From Streptomyces resistomycificus (GTDB lineage Bacteria; Actinomycetota; Actinomycetes; Streptomycetales; Streptomycetaceae): DNA of 64,000 nucleotides. The position numbers and the translations under genes are program-made. Under the pieces are notes generated by a model. That model was not told the DNA's origin and did no database searches. It was given only the letters and a program-made list of their open reading frames with translations. Below, piece after piece: positions 50,299-58,175 of this stretch (within the stretch, counting starts at the first letter, position 1; each line of letters begins with the position of its first letter). The DNA lies in the NCBI RefSeq assembly GCF_001514265.1, contig NZ_KQ948991.1, positions 667,539 through 731,538 of the forward strand, in the 5' to 3' direction.

Positions 50299-50354
50299 TG
50301 GCGGAGGATACGAGATTCGAACTCGTGAGGGGTTGCCCCCAACACGCTTTCCAA
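50299..50354 (-). pseudogene. 3' half of tRNA-Ser(GGA), attL of AICE-2
   Basis: On the minus strand it reads from the anticodon loop (TTGGAAA, GGA) through the variable and T arms to CCTCC-G-CCA, with CCA encoded. The tRNA pattern breaks at 50355. This is the displaced 3' half; the functional gene should lie just right of 64000. Confidence 0.88.
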
Positions 50355-50471
50355 CTGTGGTGGTGGGCCCAAGGGCATCGAACAGGGCCGTTCATCTGCG
50401 TTCATGGCCGTCCGGTCGCGGGAGTGGCCACTACCTTCGGTCGTGCCTGAACTGCCGTGAACGGCGCTGAA

Positions 50472-50491
50472 TGAGACGGAAACTGAGACGG
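50472..50491 (+). repeat. Paired TGAGACGG repeat near the left end of AICE-2
   Basis: TGAGACGGAAACTGAGACGG, identical to 18211-18230 in AICE-1, 117 bp inside the tRNA remnant. Confidence 0.7.
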
Positions 50492-50505
50492 GCCGCCCCG
50501 CAGCA

Positions 50506-51012
50506 TCACAGCCCCTGACAACTCGTGGTGGCCGCCACGCGGTCTGGATAAGACCCTTCGTGTGCCTCACCCCGTATCCAGTCGATGAGCCACTGAGCGA
50601 GTGACTGCCCGAGCGGTGCAGAAGCGTGTCGGGTGCAGCAGAGGTTGGGGTCCCAGTCCCAGATCTGCCCGTCCTCAGTGCGGAAGTCGATCAGCGTCCA
50701 CATGGCGCAGCCCCGGTCCATGAGGGGGACGATCCCCGGCGGAAGGCCGTGCTCTGGGTCGACGAAGTCGCGGTAGGCCGTCGTGATGTCCGCGCAGTCG
50801 CTGAACCAGTCGCCCGTGTCGGTCAGGGACACCGCTTCCCAGGGCCCGAAGCCACCGTTGGCGACTTCGAGATACATCCGTCTCAACAGCTTGGGCATCG
50901 GATACCCGACCACCCGCTCGAAGGCGGCGACGTTCTCAGCGGATGCCGGACCGGGCAGTTCCCGGCCGACCAGAAGCTTGCGGACGGCCAGAACGAGTTC
51001 ATCATCAGTCAC
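50506..51012 (-). CDS. SMI1/KNR4 (SUKH)-family protein
   Basis: 168 residues from GTG 51012, chosen because GAGGA lies 7 bases before; a longer frame from 51087 lacks a ribosome site. Motifs ENVAAFERVVGYPMPKLLRRMYLEVANGGFGPWEAVSL and GCAMWTLIDFRTEDGQIWDWDP are SUKH-type. Many such proteins are immunity proteins to contact-dependent or polymorphic toxins; no toxin lies beside it. First cargo gene of AICE-2. Confidence 0.8.
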   Translation of the reverse strand: MTDDELVLAVRKLLVGRELPGPASAENVAAFERVVGYPMPKLLRRMYLEVANGGFGPWEAVSLTDTGDWFSDCADITTAYRDFVDPEHGLPPGIVPLMDRGCAMWTLIDFRTEDGQIWDWDPNLCCTRHASAPLGQSLAQWLIDWIRGEAHEGSYPDRVAATTSCQGL

Positions 51013-51242
51013 ATGGAAATCCTCAGGGACGCCGCACGCCTTGTCGATGTCCACGCAGCCGGCGGAGTCTTGCCATGGGCGAGCCAAGACCTGTCTTCTT
51101 GCCCTGGGTCTTGCCGGGATCTTGGTGAGCTGGGGCTTTGCTGGTCAGGGGCTGTGGTCTCGTGCGCCTGGTGGTCGTCGTTGGTCGTCCTTGGTCACTG
51201 GTGAGCGGCTTCGGACGGCCCAGGGACGGCCCAGGCTCCCGC

Positions 51243-51740
51243 TCATCGGCCCGCCTCGAAAGCGGTGTCGTTGGCCGCTGTGGCTCTCTGGTGCGACCGC
51301 ATGGCGGTTCGCAGAGCTTCGAGTTCGGTTCGGGGAAACGGCCGGCCCCATTGAGACTCGTAGTCTTCTTCGCCCTGCTCGTGGTCGATCCGGTCGAAGG
51401 CACGGACGGCGGACCGTGCAAGTGCCGTGACGGTGTGGCGGCCTGACCAGAGAACTACCCCTGCGCTGTCGGGAGCTTGGGCGTCGTCAGCCAGGACCAG
51501 GCGGGCATCGACCACAGATCCGTCTCTGTGGAAGAACCACCTGTACACCTGTGGCTCTCCCTCCAACTCGGCGCGAGTGTCCTCGTCACCGAGCAAGAGC
51601 CGGACAACGGCGTAAAGGAACTCCTCGGGCGCGTCAGTTATGTAAGAAGCGATGGCCTCTGCCTCACCCTGATCATCAGCAACCTTGACGCTCGCCCAGC
51701 CGTCACTGCCCAACGTCCATGTGATCGCTAGAGACGACAT
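51243..51740 (-). CDS. Unknown cargo protein
   Basis: 165 residues, acidic, predicted alpha/beta (MSSLAITWTLGSDGWASVKV, then QVYRWFFHRDGSVVDARLVLADDA and AVRAFDRIDHEQGEEDYESQWGRPFP). GGAGGAGGGGAG precedes the ATG. Size and neighbours (a SUKH gene downstream) fit an immunity-type protein, but no family is recognised. Confidence 0.65.
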   Translation of the reverse strand: MSSLAITWTLGSDGWASVKVADDQGEAEAIASYITDAPEEFLYAVVRLLLGDEDTRAELEGEPQVYRWFFHRDGSVVDARLVLADDAQAPDSAGVVLWSGRHTVTALARSAVRAFDRIDHEQGEEDYESQWGRPFPRTELEALRTAMRSHQRATAANDTAFEAGR

Positions 51741-52079
51741 CTCCCCCTCCTCCGGGTGACTCTATGGACTCAGGCGCCATGCGACCGAGTCCTCAGCTTG
51801 GGAAGCTGCGATCATTTGAAGCTTGCTTCGGCCCTGACCTTGGCGAACGGCCGATCTGTGTCCTCGTCGGGCTCGGCTGCCTTGCCCGTGATTCCCCGCT
51901 GTTCCCCGCTCGATCTGGTGCGGTTGTGGTGCACGGAAATGTCAGCCCGGCGGCACAACAGGGCGGGCAACTTCCGATCACTTACGACAGGCTGCTACGT
52001 CTTGCCTGTTCAAGATCGAATAGGCTGTAGGTCAGACAGGGAACCGTTTGCATGAGTGTGCGGTCGGGTAGCCGCGCAT
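51741..52079. other. 339-bp gap in the AICE-2 cargo region
   Basis: No frame with convincing start, ribosome site and coding pattern. Probably promoter sequence for the gene at 51243 and spacer behind the gene at 52080. Confidence 0.35.
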
Positions 52080-53171
52080 TCACTGACGATTCAGCCACTC
52101 TGTTAGGTCCTTGAGCCTGGGTACTACTTCGGTTTTCATCCATCGCGGCAGGTGGGAAGCGTGCAGGACATGGGATGCGTAGCGTTCGGTTACGACGATG
52201 TCGCAGTACGGCACCGCGATGCTTAGTGCATCAATATCGAAGATGTCGTTCGGCTCCCATGCCTTCTCGCGGTTACGATGTGCCGCTTCCGTGAGGGTCG
52301 CATGGATGTCGGCGCTTGGCATGCAGTCCGTGAAGGCCCTGATTGACTCTCTGCCCGTGACTACTTCGGCAAGCGTTCTGCCTCGGTCAAGAAGTGCCTG
52401 GGTGAGCATGTCGATGACTTCGAGAGACATGTACCGGGCCTGTACTACGTCGCGCAGGCGGTTCCAATATTGCGGATCATTGTCGAGGCGTTCAGCTAGC
52501 TGCCGCTCCGATTCCGCTCGATTTTCCGCGCTTCTCTTAGCGGCTGTCGGGTCCCACCCGTTTGCCTTAAGGTCTGGCACCTCGGCGTCAGTGGGGCCCC
52601 GCAGCATGGAGCGCTCAAGCTGCTCACGGGCATTCGCGAGCATCAGATCAAAGGCGGCTGGCCCATCTGGCCAGGCGGCGCGAGCCTCGTCGGTGACATC
52701 ACCGGAGGCTGAACGGATGGACAAGCCGCCCCGCGTACCCATGGCATGACCGATGCCGTGTCCCAGCAGTTCGATATCTGCAAGATGCGGTGAATCGGTG
52801 TCGAGTGCGCGGTCTAGTGCTGCCTCGACCTCCAGCCGCATTATGTGCGTCCGTGAGAGCAAGGTGGTGAAGCCGGAGACCTCTTCCATCACATCGGCGA
52901 TGTCGGCTCGCTGGCGTGGATCCTGGATCCCCGCCATTTCCATGTAGTGAGTCAGAGACAAGGGGAAGAGATACAGCCCGGAACTGGCAGCATCTCGCAC
53001 CGCAGTGAGCGCTGGCTGATAGGGCCCCCCGGTTCGGTGTCCCGTAGCGGCCTTGGCCAGGCTGATCCAGTGGTTGAGGTCCAGGTAGACGAGGCGCTGT
53101 CCCGTCTGACGTCGAACTAGGTGACCGGGCCAGGCGTATGTAGGGGTTTGCCGTCGTGCCATGGCGGCCAT
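52080..53171 (-). CDS. PIN-like domain cargo protein
   Basis: 363 residues. The opening VYLDLNHWISLAKA and the late FDIDALSIAVPYCDIVVTERYASHVL recall PIN-type nucleases, with acidic residues after beta-1 and in the DxD...PYCD region. A long helical insert of about 200 residues lies between. ATG 53171 or 53162. Possibly an RNase toxin or defence effector. The family was identified from two motifs only. GC is lower than in the core chromosome. Confidence 0.6.
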   Translation of the reverse strand: MAAMARRQTPTYAWPGHLVRRQTGQRLVYLDLNHWISLAKAATGHRTGGPYQPALTAVRDAASSGLYLFPLSLTHYMEMAGIQDPRQRADIADVMEEVSGFTTLLSRTHIMRLEVEAALDRALDTDSPHLADIELLGHGIGHAMGTRGGLSIRSASGDVTDEARAAWPDGPAAFDLMLANAREQLERSMLRGPTDAEVPDLKANGWDPTAAKRSAENRAESERQLAERLDNDPQYWNRLRDVVQARYMSLEVIDMLTQALLDRGRTLAEVVTGRESIRAFTDCMPSADIHATLTEAAHRNREKAWEPNDIFDIDALSIAVPYCDIVVTERYASHVLHASHLPRWMKTEVVPRLKDLTEWLNRQ

Positions 53172-53569
53172 TCTGACAACCCCAGGGCTGTGAATGCCTC
53201 CGAATATGGGTGGCGTCCCTTCTCCGGTGCGCGACGTAGGAGGCCACCGTTCGCGTGTGGCTCATACGCTCCTCCCACACGAACCGTGAGGTGCAGCGAG
53301 AAAGAGCGGGAGCCAAGTGAGACTGACTCCCGGCTCTTCCTGTCGGCATCCACCATGGTCAGTGCTTGCTTCTAGCTTCTGACCGGCCCCGGCAGTTCGA
53401 TACTGTGCAGACAGCTTTGGGGCCCCTTGGGTCCTGGCCAACGCAGCAGGTTACCGCCCCGCGCGTGGCACATCAGGCGGTACGAGTCCACAGACAGGCC
53501 CACGACCGACTGAGCACCGCTTTAGGAGAGAGGCTGGGAGGTCGGGCGGCTGACCTGGGGCTTCGGTGC

Positions 53570-53838
53570 CTAGTCGGGCAGCCGCGAACTCGACTGTGAG
53601 ACACCCATGTTGACCGTGACTGCCCCCTGGATCTGGCACGGTAGTGGCACGAACCCCAGCCGACGCCAGTCAGCCACGACGGCGGGTGCGTCGACCGACC
53701 ACGCACGCGTATGCCTCGCTGCACCCCCACCGGCCTCAGCCACGCTGCCAATGACGTCGACCAGCGCAAGCTCCAACGGCCGGCCCGTTGGGACGGAGCC
53801 TGAGCCCTCAGCTTGGGCGCAACATCGGCGACCCTCAC
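53570..53838 (-). pseudogene. Possible frameshifted gene remnant
   Basis: Two overlapping frames together read like one protein: MRVADVAPKLRAQAPSQRAG from 53838, then in another frame ELALVDVIGSVAEAGGGAAR and DAPAVVADWRRLGFVPLP to 53570. Each alone lacks either a start or a coherent end; a one-base shift near 53777 would join them. The rest of the 687-bp gap 53172-53858 shows nothing supported. Confidence 0.3.
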
Positions 53839-53858
53839 ATCAATCGGATGCTCTATAG

Positions 53859-54803
53859 CTACCCTCCCAGGCCGAAGTAGCTAAGAACCAGTTGCGTGAC
53901 TACTCCGCCTGCGACTCCGGTGCCGACCGCCTCAGACGATCGCGCCCCTAGGGCCAGAACCCTGCCCAGCCACCCCTGCACACGAGGACCAGGCTCTGCC
54001 AGTTCTCCCCCCGCCTCGGCGCGGTCCTCGGAGATTGCCACGGTCAGCGATGTCAGCAGCTCTTCGTTGACGCCAGCCTGCCTCAATCGGTCAACCAGCT
54101 CACCTTCTGTCGTTGGGGGACCAGCGTAAGAATTCTGAGTGAAGTTGTTTGAATTTAGCGCTACGTTTGCTCCAGGGCCATTAATCACGGTATGAAAAAT
54201 CTCGTTCCCTTTTTCAGGTGTCACGAGAGACTCCCCTGCTTTCTCCCCAGCCTCCGGGTTTTCTGCCTCAAGTTGAAGTGCGAAGTCGAGGATTCGTGTG
54301 CGAACTGCATCGAGAATGGCACGCAAGAGCGACGGTGAAAGTTGACGCCAAATGCGCGTAGCGCCCATTCCTTCGTACATGGTGAAGTCGCCACGAGTAT
54401 GATGGAAGTTGAATTGGGCCACCATGTCTGCGGTCCAAGGAACACCAAGTCCATTTCGAAGATTACCTTTGAGGAGATCTTCGATCTCGGAAATGCTAGA
54501 ATTTATGCTGGTCTTGCCAAGTCGAGAGGGATTAAATCTTTCGGGTAGCATAGAGACGGCGACAGGAGCATTGGTCATTCCTGAGCCGAAGGGTCCTGCA
54601 AAGTCTCCAAGTGTGTGCACAGGAAATGGCCCGCGATAGGCTGGTACGTCCTCGTCGGGGTATCCTGTCAGTTCTCTATCGATCCAGTTCAGTGCTTCCG
54701 AAATGCGTAGACGTGTTGCAACAATTCGAGCCTGTCGAAGAAGGCTTGCGGTAGACACTTCCTCGCCAGCCGCATCTCTAATCAGGTCTTGCAATAGCGC
54801 CAC
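53859..54803 (-). CDS. AbiTii-domain protein, candidate phage-defence component
   Basis: 314 residues. The N-terminus (LLQDLIRDAAGEEVSTASLLRQARIVATRLRISEALNWIDRELTGYPDEDVPAYR) matches the AbiTii domain pattern, a small helical domain associated with conflict systems. The middle has a beta-prone NGPGANVALNSNNFTQNSY segment; the C-terminus ends in a likely membrane helix (VGTGVAGGVVTQLVLSYFGLGG). GTG 54803. The gene is markedly poorer in GC than the neighbourhood, with TTT/AAT-type codons rare in Streptomyces, so it is a recent arrival. Whether it works alone or needs a partner is not visible. Confidence 0.7.
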   Translation of the reverse strand: MALLQDLIRDAAGEEVSTASLLRQARIVATRLRISEALNWIDRELTGYPDEDVPAYRGPFPVHTLGDFAGPFGSGMTNAPVAVSMLPERFNPSRLGKTSINSSISEIEDLLKGNLRNGLGVPWTADMVAQFNFHHTRGDFTMYEGMGATRIWRQLSPSLLRAILDAVRTRILDFALQLEAENPEAGEKAGESLVTPEKGNEIFHTVINGPGANVALNSNNFTQNSYAGPPTTEGELVDRLRQAGVNEELLTSLTVAISEDRAEAGGELAEPGPRVQGWLGRVLALGARSSEAVGTGVAGGVVTQLVLSYFGLGG

Positions 54804-55162
54804 TCGCGTCTCCCGCTGTAATCCCCTGGTGCCGTCGATCTCGCCGAATGGTAGCTACACCCTGAGTGACTTGTCCTGGGAAGTTGGATTTTGGTGGGCA
54901 TCAAGGGAGCGCGGCGATGGTTGGAAGCGCGAGGTCGGTGGAGCGGCTTTGGGCTCGCGCCAAAGTGGCTCCGTAAAGTCGTGGAGCCGACCGCCCCGGC
55001 CACGACATACCCCCTTCTCCGGCCTCGCTGATTGCTGTGTGCGCGGCACGGGCGCCGGCCGGGCTGGAGCGGGGCGGAGACAGGAGCGCAGGCCCGGCCG
55101 GGGGCCGGGCCGCGCGCGGCGAGCGGAGCGAGCCGCCTTGAACCAGTAGAGAAAGTTGTAAC
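54804..55162. other. 359-bp gap with sharp GC transition
   Basis: The left part belongs to the low-GC AbiTii segment; from about 55020 it becomes extremely GC-rich (GCGGCGAGCGGAGCGAGC and similar). No gene seen. It looks like the junction between imported cargo and the element backbone. Confidence 0.4.
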
Positions 55163-55540
55163 TCAGTCTGTCTGCTGGGGCTTGAAGTCGTATGCGCAAG
55201 CTGGAAGTTCGCTGCCCTGTCGATGTGCGAGCGGTAGGAAGAGGACTGGGCGGACCGTCCATGTGATGCGTGTGTCGGCCTGGTCCACGGTGACTGAGCA
55301 GGGTTCCGCACGGAGTAGAGCTCGCCTGGTGTCGATGCGGCCTTCGTACAGCCACTCCCATGCTTGTTCTGAGGCCGAGGTGTCGAGGGCTGGGCTGATG
55401 GTGCGCAGGGCGATGGCGATCCACCGGTCTGCCTGGGCGGCCGAGTAGGCGTCGAAGGACGCGTGCAGTGTCGGCTGTTGGTCCTTGCTGAGGTTCTGGG
55501 TCCAGCACTCGCACCAGTAGCCGCGGGGGAGTTCGTTCAT
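55163..55540 (-). CDS. Unknown AICE-2 protein, third gene of HATPase operon
   Basis: 125 residues: MNELPRGYWCECWTQNLSKD, then FDAYSAAQADRWIAIALRTISPAL and ITWTVRPVLFLPLAHRQG. ATG 55540 overlaps the previous stop (ATGA). Small alpha/beta protein, not recognised. Confidence 0.7.
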   Translation of the reverse strand: MNELPRGYWCECWTQNLSKDQQPTLHASFDAYSAAQADRWIAIALRTISPALDTSASEQAWEWLYEGRIDTRRALLRAEPCSVTVDQADTRITWTVRPVLFLPLAHRQGSELPACAYDFKPQQTD

Positions 55541-55884
55541 GCGCTGGCTCCCGACGGTCCGGCCACCAGTACGTAGCGGGTGTTCTCGGCGTAGAGCGTG
55601 AGTTGGTAGGCCGTGCCCGTGGTCAGGTAGGCGAGGACTCGTTCGTGCTCCGCCTCGTCCGTCAGCCAGTAGCGGCCCGGCTGGGCGTATGCGGTGTCGA
55701 GTTGGTCCGTGACGTGGCGCGTTCGCTCGCGTAGCCAGCGCAGTGCCAGGCGGGGGCTGGCCGCACCGTGGGACCCGAGCGGGATCGTGTTCGTTTCGTG
55801 CATAGGGTAAGCGGCTGCCCAGCATCGGAAGACACTGCCGCGCTCTTCGGCAGCTAAGAGCTCCCCGCTCGTCGGCGTCAGCAC
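55537..55884 (-). CDS. Unknown AICE-2 protein, second gene of HATPase operon
   Basis: 115 residues: MLTPTSGELLAAEERGSVFR, then LALRWLRERTRHVTDQLDTA and AYQLTLYAENTRYVLVAG. GTG 55884 overlaps the HATPase stop, and its stop overlaps the next ATG, so the three genes are translationally coupled. Not recognised. Confidence 0.7.
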   Translation of the reverse strand: MLTPTSGELLAAEERGSVFRCWAAAYPMHETNTIPLGSHGAASPRLALRWLRERTRHVTDQLDTAYAQPGRYWLTDEAEHERVLAYLTTGTAYQLTLYAENTRYVLVAGPSGASA

Positions 55885-56306
55885 GGGTGACCTCCTGGGA
55901 GGACATCCCTGTAGAGCTCCGCCGTGACCGTGTGGCCGCCGTCGCTGTCATGGACCACGACCCGGTGCGCGATCGCGCTGACCATGCCCAGGCCCCGGCC
56001 GTGCTCCGCCTCTTGGTCCTGGTGCGCGATCTTCGGGACCGTGCCGGTGCTACCGGCGTCCGTGACCGACAGGGCGATGACCTGCGCAGAGACGGCAAGC
56101 GCCAGGTGGAAGCTGCCGGAGGTGAGGCCGCTGGCGGTGTGGAGGATGGCGTTCGCGCTGAGCTCGCTCACGATCAGTTCGGCGTCCTCGGCCAGCGGGG
56201 AGCCGCGCAGGATGTCTCTCGTCCAGCGGCGGGCCCGGCTGACCTCTTCTGGGAAACCTGGGCAAGTGAGCCCCCAGACCCGAGCAGTGCTCGTATACTC
56301 GTGCAT
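55878..56306 (-). CDS. RsbW-like HATPase_c serine kinase/anti-sigma-type protein
   Basis: 142 residues from ATG 56306 (GAAGGA at about 7 bases; a longer in-frame ATG at 56336 has none). ATP-binding boxes: ELIVSELSANAILHTAS (N box), LSVTDAGSTGTVPK (G1-like) and EHGRGLGMVSAIA (G2). It belongs to the large streptomycete family of stand-alone anti-sigma-type ATPases. A GntR operator-like sequence (56297-56312) overlaps its start codon, so it should be silenced with the rest of AICE-2. Confidence 0.82.
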   Translation of the reverse strand: MHEYTSTARVWGLTCPGFPEEVSRARRWTRDILRGSPLAEDAELIVSELSANAILHTASGLTSGSFHLALAVSAQVIALSVTDAGSTGTVPKIAHQDQEAEHGRGLGMVSAIAHRVVVHDSDGGHTVTAELYRDVLPGGHPC

Positions 56307-56312
56307 ACAAGT
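56297..56312. promoter_or_regulatory. GntR operator over the HATPase start codon
   Basis: ACTCGT-GCAT-ACAAGT, an inverted repeat with one mismatch; its CAT is the complement of the HATPase ATG. Confidence 0.65.
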
Positions 56313-56352
56313 TCCTTCGTGCTGGTAGGCCGCCATGTGCAGCGGGTTCGGG

Positions 56353-56784
56353 CTAGACGAGTTTCACGCCGTCGTGGGCGCGGATGGCCGGCGGGGACGC
56401 CGCGTCCAAAGCGTCAAAGACGCGGATCGCATACGCCTCGTCGGCGAGTTCGGTGACTTCTTCACGGGTGGCCCAGCGCAGTGCGCGGGTCTCGTCCCCG
56501 GTGGTGGGCGTTCCGTCGGCGGCTTCACACCGGAAGACCAGGGAGACGATCAGACCCGTCATGTTCTTGTAGATGCCGGTGAGGGTCGCGGGAACTGCGA
56601 TCTTGATGCCGGTTTCCTCGAGGACTTCGCGCTGGAGGGCCTCGGGGATGGTTTCCTCACGTTCGAGGACTCCGCCCGGGGGTTCCCACTTGCCGTTGTC
56701 GCGGCGCTTGATCAAAAGGGCGCGGTCCTGGTCGTCGACGATGACTCCGGCAACGCTCACGGAGTGCGGACGGTCAGTGCTCAC
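56353..56784 (-). CDS. Nudix hydrolase, Pif-like
   Basis: 143 residues from GTG 56784. Complete Nudix box GGVLEREETIPEALQREVLEETGI, preceded by LLIKRRDNGKWEPPGG. In pSAM2 the transfer-immunity factor Pif is a Nudix protein encoded beside the KorSA repressor; here the Nudix gene is divergent from a KorSA-like GntR gene 83 bp away, so a Pif role is inferred from context. A housekeeping NTP-sanitising function remains possible. Confidence 0.85.
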   Translation of the reverse strand: MSTDRPHSVSVAGVIVDDQDRALLIKRRDNGKWEPPGGVLEREETIPEALQREVLEETGIKIAVPATLTGIYKNMTGLIVSLVFRCEAADGTPTTGDETRALRWATREEVTELADEAYAIRVFDALDAASPPAIRAHDGVKLV

Positions 56785-56839
56785 GTTCCTCGACCCTCTC
56801 GGATGGCTAGGCTCTCCACCGTAGCAACAACACTCGCCC

Positions 56840-56855
56840 ACTCGTCTAGATACCT
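56840..56855. promoter_or_regulatory. GntR operator upstream of its own gene
   Basis: ACTCGT-CTAG-ATACCT: one perfect half-site 12 bp upstream of the Nudix-side promoter region and 13-28 bp before the gntR ATG, next to its AAAGGAG. Placed for autoregulation of gntR and control of the Nudix gene. Confidence 0.6.
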
Positions 56856-56867
56856 AAAGGAGTACAC

Positions 56868-57653
56868 GTGACGTCTCTTCCGAGCCTCCTCGGCGATCTC
56901 GACCCCACGAGTGATCGTGCGGTCTTCCGGCAGATCGCTGACCAGTTGCGCGAGGCCATCGACCGTGGGCGATTCAAGGAGGGCGAAAAGCTGCCCTCCG
57001 AGGCGGAGCTAGTCGAGCATTACGGGGTTTCCCGTATGACGGTTCGAAACTCCTTCTCCGTCCTGCAGGGCGAGGGCCTGGTGCACGCCGAACACGGCAA
57101 GGGCGTCTTCGTGCGACCACGGCCACCTGTCCGACGGCTAGCCTCCGACCGCTTCGCCCGGCGCCACCGCGAGCAAGGAAAATCCGCCTTCATTGTCGAG
57201 GCCGACGCCGCCGGCAGCCACCCCCAGGTCGACAGCCTGGAGGTCAAGGAAGAGAAGGCCAGCCAGGACATCTCCACTCGCCTCGGCTCCGTGCGGCGCG
57301 TCCTCGCCCGCCGACGCCGGTACCTGCTTGACGGCCGGCCGGTCGAGTTCGCAACCTCCTACCTTCCGCTCGACATTGCCCGCGGCACGCAGATCGCCGA
57401 ACCCAACCCCGGCCCCGGCGGCATCTATGGCCGCCTCGAAGAGCTGGGCCATCAACTCGACCACTTCGAGGAAGAGATCCGGGCCCGGATGCCCTCGCCG
57501 ACCGAGGTGAAGACGCTCCGACTGGCCTCCGGCGTGCCCGTGATCCACCTGATCCGGACCGCGTACGACACAGAAGGGCGGGCCGTGGAGGTCTGCGACA
57601 CGGTCATGGCTGCGGACGCCTACGTCCTGTCGTATCAGCTCCCGGCCACGTGA
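56868..57653 (+). CDS. GntR/HutC-family master repressor of AICE-2 (KorSA-like)
   Basis: 261 residues. GntR winged helix (VFRQIADQLREAIDRGRFKEGEKLPSEAELVEHYGVSRMTVRNSFSVLQGEGLVHAEHGKGVFV) and a UTRA domain (RRRRYLLDGRPVEFATSYLPLDIARG to VIHLIRTAYDTEGRAVEVCDTVMAADAYVL). AAAGGAG lies 7 bases before the ATG. It corresponds by family and position (beside a Nudix gene) to KorSA of pSAM2. Operator-like sites occur before every AICE-2 backbone module (56297, 56840, 57715, 57788, 60656). Confidence 0.88.
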   Translation: MTSLPSLLGDLDPTSDRAVFRQIADQLREAIDRGRFKEGEKLPSEAELVEHYGVSRMTVRNSFSVLQGEGLVHAEHGKGVFVRPRPPVRRLASDRFARRHREQGKSAFIVEADAAGSHPQVDSLEVKEEKASQDISTRLGSVRRVLARRRRYLLDGRPVEFATSYLPLDIARGTQIAEPNPGPGGIYGRLEELGHQLDHFEEEIRARMPSPTEVKTLRLASGVPVIHLIRTAYDTEGRAVEVCDTVMAADAYVLSYQLPAT

Positions 57654-57714
57654 GGGCCTGACCGGTGGTGGTGCGCGGGGCCGCTTTCCCGAACTCGTAC
57701 ACCCCAACAGGCAT

Positions 57715-57730
57715 ACTCGTATAGACGAGT
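57715..57730. promoter_or_regulatory. Perfect GntR operator upstream of the transfer operon
   Basis: ACTCGT-ATAG-ACGAGT: a perfect 6-bp inverted repeat that also contains the HutC-type core GT-A-TA-G-AC. The best match of the set. Confidence 0.75.
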
Positions 57731-57787
57731 GGGCAAGTTGTGTGGCAGGGTGGTCGTCGTTCCCGGAGGTCGGGTTCGAAGACTGCA

Positions 57788-57803
57788 TCTTGTATAGACG
57801 AGT
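57788..57803. promoter_or_regulatory. Second GntR operator upstream of the transfer operon
   Basis: TCTTGT-ATAG-ACGAGT, 73 bp centre to centre from the perfect site and 15 bp before the TTG start at 57819. Confidence 0.65.
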
Positions 57804-57818
57804 AGATGGGAAGAAATC

Positions 57819-58175
57819 TTGCGCACCATCCGTGTGGAGACCTCGGCCGCAACGATCCTGCTGACCGAGGCGCCTGAGCCCAAGGTCCGCGACCGACAGA
57901 CCGGCGAGATCGCCAAGGACGCCGTCAGCGGCGAGGCGCTGATGACGATCGGCGTCGTCTACATCGAGGAGGGGGAGTCGTCCCTGATCAATGTGACCGT
58001 TCCGGAGAGCGGCGTGTCTGAGGGGCTCGCGCTCGGCGCCCCGGTCTCGGTGCCGGGGCTGGTTGCCCGGCCGTGGGAAAGCGTGTTCAACGGTCAGCAG
58101 CGGCACGGCATCGCCTTCCGGGCCGCCGCCGTCACTCCGGCCGCCTTCCCGGCCACCATGGGGGCCTCGGCCTGA
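57819..58175 (+). CDS. SCO3933-family regulatory-type AICE protein
   Basis: 118 residues: MRTIRVETSAATILLTEAPE, then KVRDRQTGEIAKDAVSGEALMTIGVVYIEEGESSLINVTVPESGV and LVARPWESVFNGQQRHGIAFRA. I recall this family from AICEs under the name SCO3933 family regulatory protein. It starts with TTG (57819), the only start after an in-frame TAG, with GGGAAG 6-7 bases before. The stop overlaps the translocase start (TGATG). Confidence 0.78.
   Translation: MRTIRVETSAATILLTEAPEPKVRDRQTGEIAKDAVSGEALMTIGVVYIEEGESSLINVTVPESGVSEGLALGAPVSVPGLVARPWESVFNGQQRHGIAFRAAAVTPAAFPATMGASA

Noticed and set aside
50041..50328. Plus-strand frame running into the tRNA remnant
   Set aside because: It crosses the terminator and tRNA sequence and lacks a ribosome site.
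51764..52030. Plus-strand 88-codon frame in the cargo gap
   Set aside because: No Shine-Dalgarno, no recognisable family, and opposite to all neighbouring cargo genes.
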